Part shown: piece by piece, positions 6,188 to 9,434 of the stretch
How positions within the stretch are numbered: the stretch's first letter is position 1
How the letters are laid out: every line of letters begins with the position of its first letter
DNA from: an uncultured Collinsella sp.
GTDB lineage: Bacteria; Actinomycetota; Coriobacteriia; Coriobacteriales; Coriobacteriaceae
Assembly (NCBI GenBank): GCA_900545905.1
Contig: URBA01000039.1
Span: forward strand, 1-9,434
Length of the DNA stretch: 9,434 nt
Direction: 5' to 3'
Made by a program: the position numbers and the translations under genes
Notes under the pieces: generated by a model
Seen by the model: the letters and a program-made list of their open reading frames with translations, nothing else
The model's database searches: none
What the model was told of the DNA's origin: nothing

Positions 6188-6216
6188 CTGGCACCGGCAA
6201 AAAATGGGGATAGAGT
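6188..6216 (+). promoter_or_regulatory. Weak candidate promoter of the ABC exporter gene
   Basis: CTGGCA (6188-6193, 4 of 6), a 17-base spacer and TAGAGT (6211-6216, 4 of 6) lie between the terminator and the ABC gene, giving a leader of about 65 bases. It is the best pair I see in the 253-base gap 6035-6287, but it is weak. The gap otherwise holds only the terminator and no gene I can support. Confidence 0.25.
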
Positions 6217-6287
6217 AGGACAAACGCGTCGAATACGAACGGCGGAGGAGAGCGGGCGGGGTGCCTGCGCAGGAGAGGTTGCCGTCC

Positions 6288-9200
6288 ATGCTGGAGCTCA
6301 AAGGAATTTGCAAAAGGTACGTTACGCAGTCGTTTGCGCAGGTGGCGCTCGACAGCGTGAGCCTGGCTTTTCGCGATAACGAGTTCGTGGCCATTCTGGG
6401 TCCCTCGGGTTCGGGTAAAACCACGATGCTCAACGTTATTGGCGGACTGGATCATTTTGATTCTGGTGACCTGCTGATTGACGGCATCTCGACCAAGGAC
6501 TTCCGTGATCGCGATTGGGATGCTTATCGCAACAACCGCATCGGCTTTGTGTTCCAGAGCTATAACCTTATCCCGCATCAGACCATCTTGGAAAACGTGG
6601 AGCTGGCGCTTACGCTCACGGGCGTGGGGCATGCCGAGCGCCGCCAGCGTGCGCGCGAGGCGTTGGAGAAAGTCGGCCTGGGCGAGCACGTTAACAAGCG
6701 CCCGAGCCAGCTTTCGGGCGGACAGATGCAGCGCGTGGCCATCGCCCGTGCCCTGATCAACGATCCCGAGATCGTGCTGGCTGACGAGCCGACCGGGGCC
6801 TTGGACTCTACGACGTCCGTGCAAGTCATGGATCTGCTCAAGGACGTGGCGCGCGACCGCCTGGTCATCATGGTCACGCACAATCCTGAGCTGGCGTACC
6901 AATATGCCACGCGCATCGTTAACCTGGCAGACGGCAGGATCACCGACGATTCCGATCCCTTCGACGCCGCTGGGGCTGCGCGTCGCGAAGCCAAGCCCAC
7001 GCGCAAAACCTCGATGAGCTTTGTGACGGCGCTGGGGCTTTCTGCCCGCAACCTCATGACCAAAAAGGGCCGTACGGCCATGACGGCTTTTGCGGGCTCG
7101 ATTGGCATTATCGGCATCGCGGCAATCCTAGCGCTCTCCAACGGCGTGAACAACTACATCAAAAAGGTCGAGGAGTACACGCTCTCGAGCTACCCGCTTA
7201 CGATCTCTAAGCAGGACTACGACCTGTCGTCCATGATGGGCGGGCAGGGGGCTGCGGATGATGACTCGCCTGAAAACGTGGATTCGTCCGACGACAGTGC
7301 CGGCGGCAAGGCTAAGGGAACCGATAAGATTCCTGTGGTCACGGCCGTAAAGGATATGTTTGCGAGCGTTAAGTCCAACGATATGACGAGCTTTAAGGCG
7401 TGGCTCGATGACGGGGGCGACGGCATCGACAAAGAGGTCAACGCCATTCAGTACAGCTACGGCGTGACGCCAGTCGTGTATCGCGCGGGCAAGGGCGACG
7501 AGAAGCCCGTGCGCCTGGTGCCCAACGCGATGACCGAGACTATGACCGGAGGCGCGAGCTCGGCGGCAACGGTGAGCATGGAATCCATGGGGACCTCGGT
7601 CTTCAACGAGATGATTGACGACCAGAGCCTGCTCGACAGCCAGTACGATGTCGTCGCCGGTCATTGGCCCACGTCTGCCAACGAAGCCGTGATGGTGCTT
7701 TCGAGTCGTGGCACGGTGGGCGACTATACGCTCTACAGCATCGGTGCGCTGGATATCAATGAGCTCAACGACCTGGTTAACAGCGCTATGACGGCTGACG
7801 GTGGCGTCGGAGCGCCCGAGACCGGTACCGACTTTACCTACGACGATGCGCTGTCCACGACGTTTAAGGTGCTGTCGCCGGCCGATGCGTATCGCAAAAA
7901 CGAAGAGACCGGTATGTGGACCGATATGTCCGGTGACGCCGACTTTATGGCGGCCAAGGTTGCCGACGGTATTGACGTGCGCATTGTGGGCGTGGTGCAG
8001 CCCAACGAGACTGCCAACGCGAGCGCGTTGTCTCCGGGAATTGCCTACACGCACGCGCTGACTCGCCAGCTTATGGAGCGCGCCGCCAATTCGCAGATCG
8101 TAAAAGAGCAACTTGCCCATCCCGAGACGGATGTCTTTACGGGCAAGTCTTTCGATGAACTGCAGGGCGAGGCCAAGCAAGGCGTGGATCTGGGCAGCAT
8201 GTTCAGCGTGGACGAGGCGGCGCTGAAGAGTGCGTTCTCGTTCGATACGTCTGCGCTCTCGGGTGCGGCCGGCGGTATGGACCTTTCCGGTATCGATTTG
8301 TCTGGGCTGGACATTGACCTTTCGGGCGTTGGGAAGGACATCGACTTCAGCGACATCATGGCCAAAGCGCCGGCCCCAGATTTCTCGGGCATCTTTGACG
8401 GTCTGGAACTCACGCCCGAGCAAATGCAGCAGGTGGGAATGCTTGCCAACCAACTGTTTGAGGGTTTTTTGCAGTCTGATCAGTTTAGGGCGCTGTCACC
8501 CGAAGATCTTAAAGACGCGGCAAAGCTCGCTGCCGCATTCTCGACGTATCTTGAGAGTGATGCCACGGCGCAGCAATGCCTGGCTCAGCTCAAGGCACTC
8601 GGTGGCGATGCTCTTGCCGAGCGCCTGGAACAGGCGATGACCGACTATGTGCAAAAGCAGCTGGCTCCGTATCTGCAGCAGGCTATGGATCAGGTGATGA
8701 GGACGATTAGCGAGCAGATCGCGACGACGGTATCGGCTCAGCTCAAGGCGGGCGCGGCAGGGCTTATGGACCAGATGGCGACGCAGATGTCTTCGAGTTT
8801 TGCTAACCTGGCGAGCGCCATGCGCGTGGATGCGAGCGCCTTTACTCGTGCCATCCATTTCAACATGGACGCCGAGGACCTGAGTTCGCTCATGATGAGC
8901 TATGCGAAGGCGTCGAAGCTCACCTACGACAACAATCTGACCACGCTGGGCTATGCGGACGAGGCAGACCCCATCTCGGTCAAGATTTTCCCGCGCGACT
9001 TTGAGGCCAAGGAGCGTGTGCTCGACCATATCGATGCGTATAACAAGCAGGTCAAAGCCGCCGGGCACGACGAACAAGCAATCTCGTACACCGACTATAT
9101 GGGCATCATCATGGGTTCGGTGACCGACATCGTAAACACCATCAGCTTGGTGCTCATCGCGTTTGTGAGTATTAGCCTGGTGGTGAGCTCCATCATGATC

Positions 9201-9434
9201 GGCATCATCACCTACATCAGCGTACTGGAGCGCAAAAAGGAGATTGGCATCCTGCGTGCGATTGGCGCGTCAAAGCGCAACGTGGCCAACGTATTCAATG
9301 CCGAGACGTTTATCGAGGGCCTTATCGCCGGCGTCTTTGCCATCGTCGTCGTGGTGGCCGTAAGCTTTCCGGTTAATGCCTGGGCGCTTGCTGCCAAACA
9401 AGTACCCAATCTGATGAGCCTGCCCGTGCAGGAT
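6288..9434 (+). CDS. MacB-type ABC exporter, fused ATPase and FtsX-like permease (partial, C-terminus outside window)
   Basis: The frame is open from ATG at 6288 to the right edge (1049 codons, no stop). Residues 1 to about 225 are a complete ABC ATPase: Walker A GPSGSGKTT (38-46), Q-loop Q90 in VFQSYNLIPHQT, signature LSGGQ (142-146), Walker B IVLADE (162-167, E167 catalytic) and switch H198. The first membrane helix is at about 265-285. Residues about 286-945 are predicted to lie outside the cell. They include an acidic low-complexity loop (318-345), a DLSG tract (664-689) and a long helical stretch (780-845). Helices at about 948-976 and 1011-1031 flank the FtsX signature LERKKEIGILRAIGASKRNV, and at least one more helix is expected beyond the edge. 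MacB-family proteins couple ATP hydrolysis to extracytoplasmic movement and export of peptides, toxins or lipoproteins. The substrate here is unknown. AGGAGAGG at 6271-6278 supports the start. In-frame GTG 6261 and TTG 6279 are less likely. Confidence 0.93.
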   Translation, partial: MLELKGICKRYVTQSFAQVALDSVSLAFRDNEFVAILGPSGSGKTTMLNVIGGLDHFDSGDLLIDGISTKDFRDRDWDAYRNNRIGFVFQSYNLIPHQTILENVELALTLTGVGHAERRQRAREALEKVGLGEHVNKRPSQLSGGQMQRVAIARALINDPEIVLADEPTGALDSTTSVQVMDLLKDVARDRLVIMVTHNPELAYQYATRIVNLADGRITDDSDPFDAAGAARREAKPTRKTSMSFVTALGLSARNLMTKKGRTAMTAFAGSIGIIGIAAILALSNGVNNYIKKVEEYTLSSYPLTISKQDYDLSSMMGGQGAADDDSPENVDSSDDSAGGKAKGTDKIPVVTAVKDMFASVKSNDMTSFKAWLDDGGDGIDKEVNAIQYSYGVTPVVYRAGKGDEKPVRLVPNAMTETMTGGASSAATVSMESMGTSVFNEMIDDQSLLDSQYDVVAGHWPTSANEAVMVLSSRGTVGDYTLYSIGALDINELNDLVNSAMTADGGVGAPETGTDFTYDDALSTTFKVLSPADAYRKNEETGMWTDMSGDADFMAAKVADGIDVRIVGVVQPNETANASALSPGIAYTHALTRQLMERAANSQIVKEQLAHPETDVFTGKSFDELQGEAKQGVDLGSMFSVDEAALKSAFSFDTSALSGAAGGMDLSGIDLSGLDIDLSGVGKDIDFSDIMAKAPAPDFSGIFDGLELTPEQMQQVGMLANQLFEGFLQSDQFRALSPEDLKDAAKLAAAFSTYLESDATAQQCLAQLKALGGDALAERLEQAMTDYVQKQLAPYLQQAMDQVMRTISEQIATTVSAQLKAGAAGLMDQMATQMSSSFANLASAMRVDASAFTRAIHFNMDAEDLSSLMMSYAKASKLTYDNNLTTLGYADEADPISVKIFPRDFEAKERVLDHIDAYNKQVKAAGHDEQAISYTDYMGIIMGSVTDIVNTISLVLIAFVSISLVVSSIMIGIITYISVLERKKEIGILRAIGASKRNVANVFNAETFIEGLIAGVFAIVVVVAVSFPVNAWALAAKQVPNLMSLPVQD
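8277..8354 (+). repeat. DLSG-type short peptide repeat tract inside the ABC exporter
   Basis: Codons 664-689 encode MDLSGIDLSGLDIDLSGV and then KDIDFSD, near-regular repeats of D-L-S-G with a period of 5 to 7 residues. A further DFSG occurs about ten residues later. The codons differ between copies (ctttccggt, ttgtctggg, ctttcgggc), so this is protein-level periodicity and not recent DNA duplication. The pattern resembles pentapeptide-repeat or amphipathic helix-breaking segments. Its role is unknown. Confidence 0.6.

Noticed and set aside
6093..6902. A 269-codon minus-strand open frame across the ABC ATPase start and the intergenic region
   Set aside because: It is antisense to Walker A and signature motifs, crosses the operon terminator, and has a low-complexity Arg/His-rich translation.
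7128..8453. A 441-codon minus-strand open frame inside the ABC exporter gene
   Set aside because: Its translation is His/Arg/Val-rich with no domain. It is the antisense reflection of GC-biased codons in a plus-strand frame that has clear ABC and FtsX motifs. No ribosome binding site supports it.
1..9434. CRISPR arrays, tRNA or rRNA genes, insertion sequences, phage genes and riboswitches
   Set aside because: I looked for regular repeats, tRNA-like cloverleaf arms, transposase motifs, terminal inverted repeats and conserved leader motifs and found none that I could support.

Overview
The window looks like chromosome from a fairly GC-rich anaerobic actinobacterium of the class Coriobacteriia, with a Collinsella-like genus as the best guess. 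The evidence is the codon choice, strong AGGAG-type ribosome binding sites, a Tat-exported protein, and a set of respiratory or redox genes typical of that group. The genus is an inference from style and protein resemblance, not from a marker gene. I see no rRNA, tRNA, CRISPR array, insertion sequence or phage gene.

The left part (1-3901) is all on the minus strand, read from right to left. It holds an OmpR-type response regulator (3227-3901), its membrane histidine kinase overlapping by 4 bases (2079-3230), a LuxR-type HTH regulator 67 bases further on (1007-2011), and the first 283 codons of a Tat-exported protein with a carboxypeptidase-regulatory-like beta domain (1-851, running off the left edge). 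A compact 16-base double palindrome (969-984) lies between the last two.

The middle part (3989-6034) is a plus-strand operon divergent from the response regulator. It encodes a 49-residue membrane peptide ending in a CXXC motif (CD1871A-like family), a membrane polyferredoxin with three CX3CP motifs and two [4Fe-4S] ferredoxin motifs (NapH/NosR-like), and a TlpA/thioredoxin-fold lipoprotein with a CKPC active site. Together they suggest an electron route from cytoplasmic or membrane donors through iron-sulfur clusters to an extracytoplasmic thiol protein. The 87-base divergent region has overlapping candidate promoters and a repeated TCGCG-TAAC element, so the two-component system may control this operon. 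A clear intrinsic terminator (6114-6141) ends it.

The right part (6288-9434, open at the right edge) is one large reading frame for a MacB-type ABC exporter. The ATPase is fused to an FtsX-like permease with a very large extracytoplasmic insert of about 660 residues. The insert contains a short DLSG repeat tract and a long helical, Gln/Ala/Met-rich segment.

The most interesting unit is the three-gene redox operon together with its divergent two-component system, whose kinase carries a CXXC inside its first membrane helix.
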